From the NCBI GenBank assembly GCA_900756925.1, contig CAAELX010000019.1, forward strand, positions 1-32,294: a stretch of 32,294 nucleotides of DNA, given 5' to 3'. Source of the DNA: an uncultured Roseburia sp. (GTDB lineage Bacteria > Bacillota > Clostridia > Lachnospirales > Lachnospiraceae). Made by a program: the position numbers and the translations under genes. Below the pieces are notes generated by a model. That model was given only the letters and a program-made list of their open reading frames with translations. It was not told the origin of the DNA and made no database searches. Shown in pieces: positions 8,845-16,846 of this stretch (positions are counted from its first letter, which is position 1; every line of letters begins with the position of its first letter).

Positions 8845-8935
8845 ATGCAGCTTCCATGCAATTGAGCCCAATAACCGAAAGCATTTTTATTACTTTCGGT
8901 TATTGGGCCCAATGATTCATTGCATAAAGCTGCAT
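8845..8935 (-). terminator. Large nested hairpin between glgP and the SpoIID-like gene
   Basis: Three paired segments nest: ATGCAGCTT/AAGCTGCAT, ATGCAAT/ATTGCAT, and a perfect 16-bp GCCCAATAACCGAAAG stem with an 11-nt loop. Together they make about 32 bp. It lies 12 nt past the glgP stop, so termination or 3' end protection of the ileS-glgP mRNA is likely, although no T run follows on the minus strand. It shares no conserved module with the repeat family A-D. Confidence 0.55.
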
Positions 8936-8946
8936 CTCGCAGCTGT

Positions 8947-11421
8947 TTATTTATTTTCTTCTACTTCCACATGAAGCTTCGGCAAATGCCAGATATCATC
9001 CACATATTCCTGAATGGTTCTGTCGGAAGAGAACTTGCCTGCATGCGCGATATTTAAGATGGCACTCTTTGCCCAGGATTTCTGGTCTTTGTAGTATTCC
9101 ATCACTCTCTTCTGTGCTTCCGCATAGGAACGGAAATCTGCCAGGATAAAGTACGTATCTGCATATTGTGTGCTATGTGTATTTAACAGTGAGTTGTAAA
9201 TCTCACGGAACAGCTCGGTATCGTTCGGGGAATAGAATCCGTTTACAAGCTGATTTACGACCTTGCGGATATCTGCATCATTGTTGTAAATCTGCATCGG
9301 ATCATAATCTCTGTTATGTTCATGAGCGATGACTTCATCAGAGCTCATACCGAAGATGAACATATTGTCTGCACCAACTTCCTCGAACATCTCCACGTTT
9401 GCTCCGTCCATGGTTCCAAGTGTTAAGGCACCGTTTAACATGAACTTCATATTGCCGGTACCGGATGCCTCTTTACTTGCTGTGGAGATCTGCTCGCTGA
9501 CATCTGCTGCCGCGAAGATCCACTCTGCATTGGATACCTTATAATCCTCAATGAAGACAACCTTGATTTTGCCACCGATGCTCTTATCGTTGTTGATAAC
9601 TTCTGCCACACTGTTGATGAGCTTGATCGTAGATTTTGCGATGCGGTATCCGGCTGCTGCCTTTGCACCAAAAATAAAGGTTCTTGGAATAAATTCCATA
9701 TCCGGATGCTCTTTCAACTCATTGTACAGATACATGACATGTAAAATATTTAACAGCTGACGTTTGTACTCATGCAGACGTTTTACCTGTACATCGAAAA
9801 TAGAATTCGGGTCAACGTCAATGCCGTTGTGATCTTTGATATACTTTGCAAGACGGATCTTGTTCTGTTTCTTGATCTGTAAAAATTCCTGCTGAGCCTT
9901 TGCACTGTCCGCGTAGCTTGCAAGCTTTCCGATCTGGGAGAGATCTGTCACCCAATCTGGTCCCACATGATCGGTTACCCAGTCTGCAAGTAACGGGTTC
10001 GCATGTGCGAGGAAACGTCTCTGTGTGATACCGTTTGTCTTGTTGTTGAACTTCTGCGGCATCATCTCGTAGAAATCTTTTAACTGCTCTTTCTTTAAAA
10101 TCTCAGTGTGAAGTCTTGCAACACCGTTGACCGAATAGCCTGCCACAATTGCCAGGTTTGCCATCTTCACCTGTCCGTCATAAAGAATTGCCATCTTCTT
10201 AATCTTCTCCTGATTGCCCGGATACTGTTCCTCGATCTGTAAAACGAAGCGGCGGTTGATCTCCTCCACGATCTGGTATACACGCGGGAGAAGTCTCTGG
10301 AAGATCTCGATCGGCCATTTCTCAAGTGCTTCTGCCATGATGGTATGGTTTGTGTATGCCACACAGTGTGTGGTAATATCCCATGCCTCATCCCAGCCTA
10401 AGCCTTCCTCGTCTAATAAGATACGCATCAGTTCTGCAACTGCGACGGTCGGATGGGTATCGTTCATCTGGAACACTGCTTTTTCCGGCAGCTTATGGAT
10501 ATCATCATGATGCTTCTTGAAACGCTCGATCGCTCTCTGTAAACTTGCGGATACAAAGAAATACTGCTGTTTCAGGCGGAGCTCTTTTCCTTTGATATGA
10601 TTATCATTCGGATAAAGTACCTCTACCAGGTTACGTGCCAGGTTCTCCTGCTCAACTGCCTTGTCATACTCACCCTTGTCAAAAGAATCCAGACCGAACT
10701 CATCCTTCGGCTCCGCATCCCAGATCATTAAGCTGTTGACAACATGATTGCCATAGCCCACAATCGGCATATCGTATGGGATCGCCATGACGGACTGATA
10801 ACCCTCATGGATGAACTTTGTGTTGCCGTTTCCGGCATCCTCGGTGCGCACATAGCCACCGAACTTGATCTCATAAGAGTATTCCGGTCTGCGCAGCTCG
10901 AACGGGTAGCCGTTCTTTAACCAGTTGTCCGGTACTTCTACCTGGAAACCATCGGAGATCTTCTGCTTGAACATTCCGTAACGGTAACGGATACCGCAGC
11001 CGTAAGCTGCGTATCCTAATGTGGCAAGAGACTCCATGAAGCAGGCTGCCAGTCGTCCGAGACCACCGTTTCCAAGCGCCGGATCCGGCTCCTGATCCTC
11101 AATCACATCAAGGTTTAAACCGATCTCTTCGAGTGCTTCCTTCACTTCCTTGTATGCCTTTAAGTTGATCAGGTTGTTGCCAAGTGCACGTCCCATTAAG
11201 AATTCCATGGACATGTAATAGACAATCTTCGGATCCTGTTTGTCAAATGCCTGCTGAGTGGCAAGCCAATCATCAATGATAACATCCTTTACGACATAAG
11301 ATACCGCCTGAAAAATCTCCTGCTGGGTAGCTTCCTCTAACTGTTTGCGGTATAAGTAACGGACGGTCTCCTTCACTTCCTTCACAAACTGCTTTTTATC
11401 ATCAAAAATTGTTTTTCCCAT
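8947..11421 (-). CDS. glgP: Glycogen/alpha-glucan phosphorylase
   Basis: An 824-residue GT35 enzyme that uses phosphate to release glucose-1-phosphate from glycogen or maltodextrin; cytosolic and PLP-dependent. Family landmarks are YYMSMEFLMGRALGNNL near the N-terminus, PDPALGNGGLGRLAACFMES, QMNDTHPTVAVAELMR, and the PLP-site region EASGTGNMKFMLNGAL. The length is typical. Its ATG overlaps the ileS stop (TAATG, 1 nt shared), and its ribosome binding site GGAG lies within the last ileS codons, so translation is probably coupled to ileS. No promoter is visible in front of it. It should therefore share the isoleucine T-box control of ileS, an unusual pairing. A large hairpin follows the stop. 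Confidence 0.96.
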   Translation of the reverse strand: MGKTIFDDKKQFVKEVKETVRYLYRKQLEEATQQEIFQAVSYVVKDVIIDDWLATQQAFDKQDPKIVYYMSMEFLMGRALGNNLINLKAYKEVKEALEEIGLNLDVIEDQEPDPALGNGGLGRLAACFMESLATLGYAAYGCGIRYRYGMFKQKISDGFQVEVPDNWLKNGYPFELRRPEYSYEIKFGGYVRTEDAGNGNTKFIHEGYQSVMAIPYDMPIVGYGNHVVNSLMIWDAEPKDEFGLDSFDKGEYDKAVEQENLARNLVEVLYPNDNHIKGKELRLKQQYFFVSASLQRAIERFKKHHDDIHKLPEKAVFQMNDTHPTVAVAELMRILLDEEGLGWDEAWDITTHCVAYTNHTIMAEALEKWPIEIFQRLLPRVYQIVEEINRRFVLQIEEQYPGNQEKIKKMAILYDGQVKMANLAIVAGYSVNGVARLHTEILKKEQLKDFYEMMPQKFNNKTNGITQRRFLAHANPLLADWVTDHVGPDWVTDLSQIGKLASYADSAKAQQEFLQIKKQNKIRLAKYIKDHNGIDVDPNSIFDVQVKRLHEYKRQLLNILHVMYLYNELKEHPDMEFIPRTFIFGAKAAAGYRIAKSTIKLINSVAEVINNDKSIGGKIKVVFIEDYKVSNAEWIFAAADVSEQISTASKEASGTGNMKFMLNGALTLGTMDGANVEMFEEVGADNMFIFGMSSDEVIAHEHNRDYDPMQIYNNDADIRKVVNQLVNGFYSPNDTELFREIYNSLLNTHSTQYADTYFILADFRSYAEAQKRVMEYYKDQKSWAKSAILNIAHAGKFSSDRTIQEYVDDIWHLPKLHVEVEENK

Positions 11422-14400
11422 TAGTTTTCTCCTTTTTTCACGCCAAGAAGCACGTTCTCACCGTTGATGTTCCATTCTTTCTGGTAACCGTCAACCGTAC
11501 CGGCTACGATAGCAAGACCTAAGACGTCTCCCTTGATCTCCTCGCCATATTTTGTGAAAATCTCTGCCACCTTCTCATCTGCCTGGTAAGAGATTACAAT
11601 CTTGTCCATAACCTCAAAGCCTGCTTCTTTTCTCATGGTCTGGATCTTGCTGATGATCTCACGCACAAATCCTTCCTCCACAAGTTCCGGTGTCAGGTTG
11701 GTATCTAATACAACGGTAACGGTATTATCACCCTCAGTCACATAGCCTTCCATCTGGGTCATAGTGATCAGAAGATCTTCCTCTGCAAGCTTCACATCCT
11801 CGCTTACTTCAGAGAGGGTAAGCACACCATTTGTCTTCAGTTCTGCCATCGCTTTATTTCCGTCGAGACCAGCAAGTGCTTTCTGGATCTGTCCAAGGTA
11901 TTTGCCGTATTTTGGTCCTACGGTACGCAGCTGTGGTTTGAAGGTGTAGCTTGTGTAGGAGCTCACGTCGTCTGTGAAGGATACATTCTTCACGTTCAAC
12001 TCATCCTCGATGATTTCTTTGTAGAACTCGGAAAGCGCAAACGGTGCTTTCACAAACATATTTCCGATTGGCTGACGATTCTTGATGTTGGCTGCATTAC
12101 GGCATGCACGTCCCATCACAACGATCTTTAATACCTCGTCCATGTTCTTCTCAAGCTCTTTATCGATATGGGCCTCATTTACAGTCGGGAAGTCACATAA
12201 ATGGATACTTTCCGGGGCAGTCTTATCGATGCTTCTGACAAGGTTCTGATAAATCTCCTCTGTCATGAACGGAACCATCGGAGCTGCGCACTTGCAGATC
12301 TCAACAAGGGCGGTATACAGTGTCATATACGCATTGATCTTATCCTGCTCCATTCCCTTTGCCCAGAAACGCTCACGGGAACGTCTTACATACCAGTTAC
12401 TCATATCGTCCACGAACTCGTCTAAGGCTCTTGCTGCCTCCGGGATTCTGTAATTTCCAAGGTTGTCATCCACTGCCTGGATCACCGTATTTAACTTAGA
12501 CAGTAACCACTTATCCATAACGGATAATTTGTCATAATCCAATGTATATTTTGTTGCATCAAACTCATCAATGTTCGCATACAATACGAAGAATGCATAG
12601 GTGTTCCATAAGGTGCTTAAGAACTTGCGCTGTCCTTCCTGCACAGCCTTACCATGGAAACGGTTCGGAAGCCATGGAGCGCTGTTGATGTAGAAATACC
12701 AGCGGATCGCATCTGCGCCGTAAGTCTCTAATGCATCGAACGGATCAACGGCATTTCCCTTGGATTTGGACATCTTCTGTCCGTTCTCATCCTGTACATG
12801 TCCCAGTACGATAACGTTCTCGTATGGAGCCTTGTTAAATAACAGGGTGGACTCTGCCATCAGGGAATAGAACCATCCACGGGTCTGATCTACTGCCTCG
12901 GAAATGAACTGAGCCGGGAACTGCTGCTCAAACAAGTCTTTATTTTCAAATGGATAATGGTGCTGTGCAAAAGGCATTGCTCCTGAGTCGAACCAGCAGT
13001 CGATAACCTCCGGTACTCTGTGCATCGTCTTGCCACAGTCCGGGCAGGTGAAGGTCACTGCATCAATATATGGTCTGTGAAGCTCTACTTTGGCTGCATC
13101 CGGGTTGCCGCTTCTCTCTGCGAGCTCTGCACGGCTTCCGATACATTCCTGATGTCCGCATCCTTCACATTCCCATACATTTAACGGAGTTCCCCAGTAA
13201 CGGTTACGGGAAATACCCCAGTCCTGAATATTCTCAAGCCAGTCACCGAAACGTCCTTTTCCGATGGATTCCGGAATCCAGTTGACGGTGTTGTTGTTGC
13301 GGATGAGGTCATCCTTCACCTCTGTCATCTTAATGAACCAGGACTCTCTTGCGTAGTAAATAAGAGGGGTGTCACATCTCCAGCAATGTGGGTAATCATG
13401 CTCGAACTTCGGTGCGTCGAACAGCTTGCCCTGTGCATCTAAGTCTTTTAATACTTCCGGGTCCGCCTTTTTGACAAATAATCCGGCGTATGGAGTCTCC
13501 TCCGTCATCTCACCTTTTCCGTTTACAAACTGTACAAACGGAAGGTCATATTTACGTCCGACTTTCGCATCATCCTCACCGAAAGCAGGTGCGATATGAA
13601 CGATACCGGTACCATCTGACATGGTTACATAACTGTCGCATGTAACAAAATGTCCTTTTTTGTGCTGCTTTGCTGCTACTTCTGCGGCACATGCATATAA
13701 TGGCTCATACTCCTTGTACTCAAGGTCTTTTCCGGTGTAAGTCTCTAATACTTCATAAGCCTTCACACCTTCCTCCTCGTTTCCAAGCTTGCCGAGTACT
13801 TTGTCAAGAAGTGCCTCCGCCATATAGTAGGTGTATCCGTCTGCTGCTTTTACTTTGCAGTAAGTCTCATCCGGGTTCACACAGAGTGCCACGTTTGACG
13901 GCAGTGTCCATGGTGTTGTGGTCCATGCGAGGAAATATGCATCCTCTCCGACTACTTTGAAACGTACCACTGCGGAACGCTCTTTTACAGTCTTATAGCC
14001 CTGTGCCACTTCCTGGGAAGAAAGCGGGGTACCACAACGAGGGCAATAAGGTACGATCTTAAATCCCTTGTATAATAACTTCTTGTCCCAGATCTGCTTT
14101 AAAGCCCACCATTCAGACTCAATAAAGTTGTCATCATAAGTGACATATGGATTCTCCATATCTGCCCAGAAACCAACGGTTCCGGAGAAATCCTCCCACA
14201 TTCCCTTGTATTTCCATACGGATTCCTTGCATTTCTTAATGAAAGGCTCCATACCGTACTCTTCGATCTGCTCTTTTCCATTTAAACCGAGCATTTTCTC
14301 CACTTCAAGTTCAACCGGCAGACCGTGTGTATCCCATCCGGCTTTACGCGGAACGTATTTGCCCTTCATGGTCTGGTATCTTGGAATCATATCCTTGATA

Positions 14401-14588
14401 ACACGGGTCAGTACGTGACCGATATGCGGCTTGCCATTTGCAGTTGGAGGTCCGTCATAGAATGTGTAGGTCTCGCCCTGCTTGCGCTGTTCCATAGATT
14501 TTTTGAAAATGTCATTGTCTTCCCAGAACTTCTCTGTCTGTTTCTCTCTGTCAACGAAGTTCATGTTTGATTCCACTTTGTTGTACAT
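11421..14588 (-). CDS. ileS: Isoleucyl-tRNA synthetase (long, IleRS2-like)
   Basis: A 1055-residue class I aminoacyl-tRNA synthetase charging tRNA-Ile. The HIGH motif appears in GKPHIGHVLTR and the KMSKS motif in GQKMSKSKGN. The editing domain lies between them, with CPRCG and CPDCGKTMHR cysteine clusters. The length of over 1000 residues and an N-terminus of the FYDGPPTANGKPHIGH type match the eukaryote-like IleRS2 group rather than the shorter IleRS1; known IleRS2 enzymes tend to resist mupirocin. A near-perfect AGGAGG lies in front of the start. An alternative internal start at MNFVDREK is possible. Expression is expected to depend on the upstream T-box. glgP follows with a one-nucleotide overlap. 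Confidence 0.96.
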   Translation of the reverse strand: MYNKVESNMNFVDREKQTEKFWEDNDIFKKSMEQRKQGETYTFYDGPPTANGKPHIGHVLTRVIKDMIPRYQTMKGKYVPRKAGWDTHGLPVELEVEKMLGLNGKEQIEEYGMEPFIKKCKESVWKYKGMWEDFSGTVGFWADMENPYVTYDDNFIESEWWALKQIWDKKLLYKGFKIVPYCPRCGTPLSSQEVAQGYKTVKERSAVVRFKVVGEDAYFLAWTTTPWTLPSNVALCVNPDETYCKVKAADGYTYYMAEALLDKVLGKLGNEEEGVKAYEVLETYTGKDLEYKEYEPLYACAAEVAAKQHKKGHFVTCDSYVTMSDGTGIVHIAPAFGEDDAKVGRKYDLPFVQFVNGKGEMTEETPYAGLFVKKADPEVLKDLDAQGKLFDAPKFEHDYPHCWRCDTPLIYYARESWFIKMTEVKDDLIRNNNTVNWIPESIGKGRFGDWLENIQDWGISRNRYWGTPLNVWECEGCGHQECIGSRAELAERSGNPDAAKVELHRPYIDAVTFTCPDCGKTMHRVPEVIDCWFDSGAMPFAQHHYPFENKDLFEQQFPAQFISEAVDQTRGWFYSLMAESTLLFNKAPYENVIVLGHVQDENGQKMSKSKGNAVDPFDALETYGADAIRWYFYINSAPWLPNRFHGKAVQEGQRKFLSTLWNTYAFFVLYANIDEFDATKYTLDYDKLSVMDKWLLSKLNTVIQAVDDNLGNYRIPEAARALDEFVDDMSNWYVRRSRERFWAKGMEQDKINAYMTLYTALVEICKCAAPMVPFMTEEIYQNLVRSIDKTAPESIHLCDFPTVNEAHIDKELEKNMDEVLKIVVMGRACRNAANIKNRQPIGNMFVKAPFALSEFYKEIIEDELNVKNVSFTDDVSSYTSYTFKPQLRTVGPKYGKYLGQIQKALAGLDGNKAMAELKTNGVLTLSEVSEDVKLAEEDLLITMTQMEGYVTEGDNTVTVVLDTNLTPELVEEGFVREIISKIQTMRKEAGFEVMDKIVISYQADEKVAEIFTKYGEEIKGDVLGLAIVAGTVDGYQKEWNINGENVLLGVKKGEN

Positions 14589-14764
14589 AAAATCCTCCTT
14601 AAAAAATAGGTTGTTTTCTGATTGTCAGTCCGTCGTGCCGCTCGAGAGCTAAAGCACTCTCGCTCACGGGCTTCGCCCTATGTCTGCAAAATGAGAAACA
14701 GACTTGTCTGCAAGCAGCCAGTCTGCTTCCCACTTTGCAGCCGCGCGGCTCATTGCCAACGTGC
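14589..14764 (-). other. Structured segment between T-box terminator and ileS
   Basis: These 176 nt lie between the T-box terminator and the ileS start codon. They hold a hairpin at 14684-14740 with 20-nt arms (CTGCAAA...CAGAC and GTCTG...TTTGCAG) that differ at three positions, all tolerable as G-U pairs in RNA. A GGGC-ttc-GCCC mini-hairpin lies at about 14668-14679, and a CGAGAG/CTCTCG pair near 14642-14662. The segment is GC-richer than the flanks and has no reading frame. CACTCTCGCTCACG at about 14654 faintly resembles the start of the conserved module in copies A-D. Its origin and function are unknown. Confidence 0.5.
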
Positions 14765-15066
14765 AAAAAGGCTCTTCATCCTGTAAATAGGACGAGAGCC
14801 TTAAAATCGTTTATACCACCTAATTACAATGTACGCGAATCTCCATAAACCATCCAGAAATCCGGATACCTGTTCCCTGTAACGTAGGAAAGACGTCAGT
14901 ATCTACTCTGCAGCTCCGGTTCTCTTCGGATCCGCTCTGCATTTGGGACTGCGACTGGGAAGTGATGTTCATGCAAAAGCTACTTGTACCGGCTTCCACC
15001 TGCTCCGGCTCTCTGGATCGTTTGCTCTTCCACTACTGTCTTCGTCATAGTCTTTTCTTTTAACCT
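14765..15066 (-). promoter_or_regulatory. T-box leader (isoleucine) controlling ileS-glgP
   Basis: On the minus strand the leader has the Stem I hallmarks: GACGAAGACAGTAGTGG near the 5' end, a CAGAGAGCCGG segment and GGTGGAAGCCGGTAC. The specifier codon appears to be ATC (Ile, 14964-14966) in GAACATCACTTCCC. The T-box sequence is AGGTGGTATAAACG (14808-14821); its UGGU would pair with the ACCA end of uncharged tRNA-Ile. The intrinsic terminator (14765-14800, GGCTCTCGTCC paired with GGATGAAGAGCC, then five T) follows at once. Known T-boxes read through when uncharged tRNA binds; here that should raise both IleRS and phosphorylase. Confidence 0.92.
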
Positions 15067-15072
15067 TTTGTG

Positions 15073-15101
15073 ATTATACTTAGTTTTTCCCGAAAAGTCA
15101 A
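15073..15101 (-). promoter_or_regulatory. Promoter of the T-box-ileS-glgP operon
   Basis: Minus-strand TTGACT (15096-15101) and TATAAT (15073-15078) are separated by 17 nt. The -35 overlaps the stop codon of the upstream DHH gene, so no separate terminator exists between the two units. Confidence 0.85.
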
Positions 15102-16084
15102 GGCTTTCGCCGTATCTTGCCGATTACATTGATAAATCTTTCGCGGATATCCTGCACGAGCAGATCCTCCTCGCGCTCTGTCCCGTGGAATGGGACAAAA
15201 CCACCTGCCATTGTGGCGTGTCCACCACCGCTTCCGATTCCTTTTAGTGCCTTACCGATAATCTTTCCGGCGTCTAACGTCGGGCGCTCACTGCGCACGG
15301 AAATCTTGATCCCTTCCTCTTTTCTCGAATAGACAACCGAGAACGTCACCTCCACAAGTGCTAACATAAAGTCCGAAACACTCGCGATTAACGCCTCCGG
15401 GCAGTTCTCCCCGGTATCTGCGAAGCTGATCGTCTCAAACACCTCAATGCTTGAAATTGCCCTCGAATACGCCAGCAGATCCTCGAAATAAAGGTTGCTG
15501 TTCTCAAGCAGATGGATAACATCCTGATCGCAGTCATCAAACATCCGGTAGAGCATCTCGATATCTAACTTTGCCACGCCTCTTGAGAGCTTCTGCGTAT
15601 CCATGCGGATACCAAACGTCAGCGCTGTGGCGATCGCCTTGGTCATCGGAATCCCATTTTCAAAAAAATACTGGGCGATGATCGTCGAGCATGCCCCAAT
15701 TCCCGGACGGATATCTGAAAAACGGTACTCATACTTCTCATAAGTCGGGTGATGGTCAATACAGATGATCTCATCCCCGGTCATATTGATGATGTTCGAG
15801 TTGCCCTTCTGTGCATCCACTAAAATAACCTCGTCCTCATCCGTCAGAAAATGTTCGAGATCTTCGATATTTTCCAGTGTAATATTTAAAATCTTCCTTA
15901 ATTTGTCCGTACTGTACCGGTCAATTTTGCCGTTATAACAGATCGTCGATGCAATCCCTCTGCTCTTTAGCAGCTCCTGCAGCCCATACGCACTCGCAAT
16001 GGCGTCCGGATCCGGAAAGTTGTGTGTCTGGATATAGACATGCTTCCGGTTAATCTGCTGTATAATCTCGTCTAATCTTGTCAT
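15098..16084 (-). CDS. DHH/DHHA1 phosphoesterase, NrnA-like
   Basis: A 328-residue protein with the NrnA (oligoribonuclease/pAp phosphatase) arrangement. Such enzymes degrade nanoRNAs or 3'-phosphoadenosine 5'-phosphate in the cytosol. The N-terminal motif NFPDPDAIASAYGL (22-35), the metal-binding acid in VILVDAQKGN (87-96), the DHH motif IDHHP (109-113) and the C-terminal GSGGGHATMAGGF give a complete active site. It differs from RecJ by its shorter length and the absence of the extra C-terminal domain. It is third in an M32 peptidase-HAD-DHH operon, 33 nt after the HAD gene. Another substrate, such as a cyclic dinucleotide product, cannot be ruled out. Confidence 0.88.
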   Translation of the reverse strand: MTRLDEIIQQINRKHVYIQTHNFPDPDAIASAYGLQELLKSRGIASTICYNGKIDRYSTDKLRKILNITLENIEDLEHFLTDEDEVILVDAQKGNSNIINMTGDEIICIDHHPTYEKYEYRFSDIRPGIGACSTIIAQYFFENGIPMTKAIATALTFGIRMDTQKLSRGVAKLDIEMLYRMFDDCDQDVIHLLENSNLYFEDLLAYSRAISSIEVFETISFADTGENCPEALIASVSDFMLALVEVTFSVVYSRKEEGIKISVRSERPTLDAGKIIGKALKGIGSGGGHATMAGGFVPFHGTEREEDLLVQDIRERFINVIGKIRRKP

Positions 16085-16117
16085 GCTATCTTTCTCCTGA
16101 GAACCCTTCGTCCCGCT

Positions 16118-16783
16118 TTACATATTCCTTTCTGTTTTTCCAAAATATGCTTCTGCCACTTCCGGAAGCTCCTCAAACTTCAAAATCTTCGGAACTTCTG
16201 CCGCAATGGTTCCAAAACCGTAGGCTGCATGGATAAATCCCACTCCTGCCTGACAGCTTGCATCATAATCTCCCTGAATGTCACCGACATAGACAGCCTG
16301 TTCCAAATCATTTCTGTCAGCAAGAAGTCTGATATTTTCCCCTTTCTGCTTCAGGTTATTGCCGTAGCATTCCATATCAGAAAAATACTTTGCAAATCCA
16401 TAGTGATCTAAAAAAGCTTCGATATAGCCTGCCTGACAATTGCTTACTATATATAATGCATACTTTTTCTGCAACGTTCCAAGTGTCTCCTCAAGCTTTG
16501 GATACAGCACACCACCATGCTCCCGCAGGTAGTCATTCTCCATTTCACAGCACACCGCCAGAAGTTCTCTTCTCGTTTTCTCCTCCACATCCGGGAAGAG
16601 TACGTCCGCAATCACATCCATCGTCTTTCCCATGACGCCCTTGATATCTGTCTCTGTCAGATGCCTGTCCGTCAGTTTGCTTTTTTCTATCGCCACATTC
16701 CAGGACTCTGCCACATTCGCAGCGGAATCCCAGAGTGTTCCATCCATATCAAAAATAATTCCCTGTTTCACAATTCTCTCCAT
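16118..16783 (-). CDS. HAD-family phosphatase (phosphoglycolate phosphatase-like)
   Basis: About 221 residues, HAD superfamily subfamily IA. Motif I FDMDGTLWDS holds the nucleophile Asp12 and acid Asp14. A helical cap follows, then motif II (YIVSNCQ), a lysine in the NNLKQKGEN region and motif IV VGDIQGDYDAS. A small phosphorylated metabolite such as phosphoglycolate is a plausible substrate, but the annotation within this family is loose. The start at 16783 (MERIVKQG) is preferred over an ATG at 16813, which lacks a ribosome binding site; GGGAG is correctly spaced for the internal start. It lies between the M32 peptidase gene (63 nt away) and the DHH gene (33 nt). Confidence 0.86.
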   Translation of the reverse strand: MERIVKQGIIFDMDGTLWDSAANVAESWNVAIEKSKLTDRHLTETDIKGVMGKTMDVIADVLFPDVEEKTRRELLAVCCEMENDYLREHGGVLYPKLEETLGTLQKKYALYIVSNCQAGYIEAFLDHYGFAKYFSDMECYGNNLKQKGENIRLLADRNDLEQAVYVGDIQGDYDASCQAGVGFIHAAYGFGTIAAEVPKILKFEELPEVAEAYFGKTERNM

Positions 16784-16846
16784 TCCTGGTTCTCCCTGCG
16801 TTCTTCTCCTCATCGAAAAGTAACAGGTATTCCATCAGTTTTATCT

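Noticed and set aside
8813..8884. Longer N-terminus of the SpoIID-like protein
   Set aside because: The extension is encoded in the glgP 3' hairpin, while a good ribosome binding site precedes 8812.
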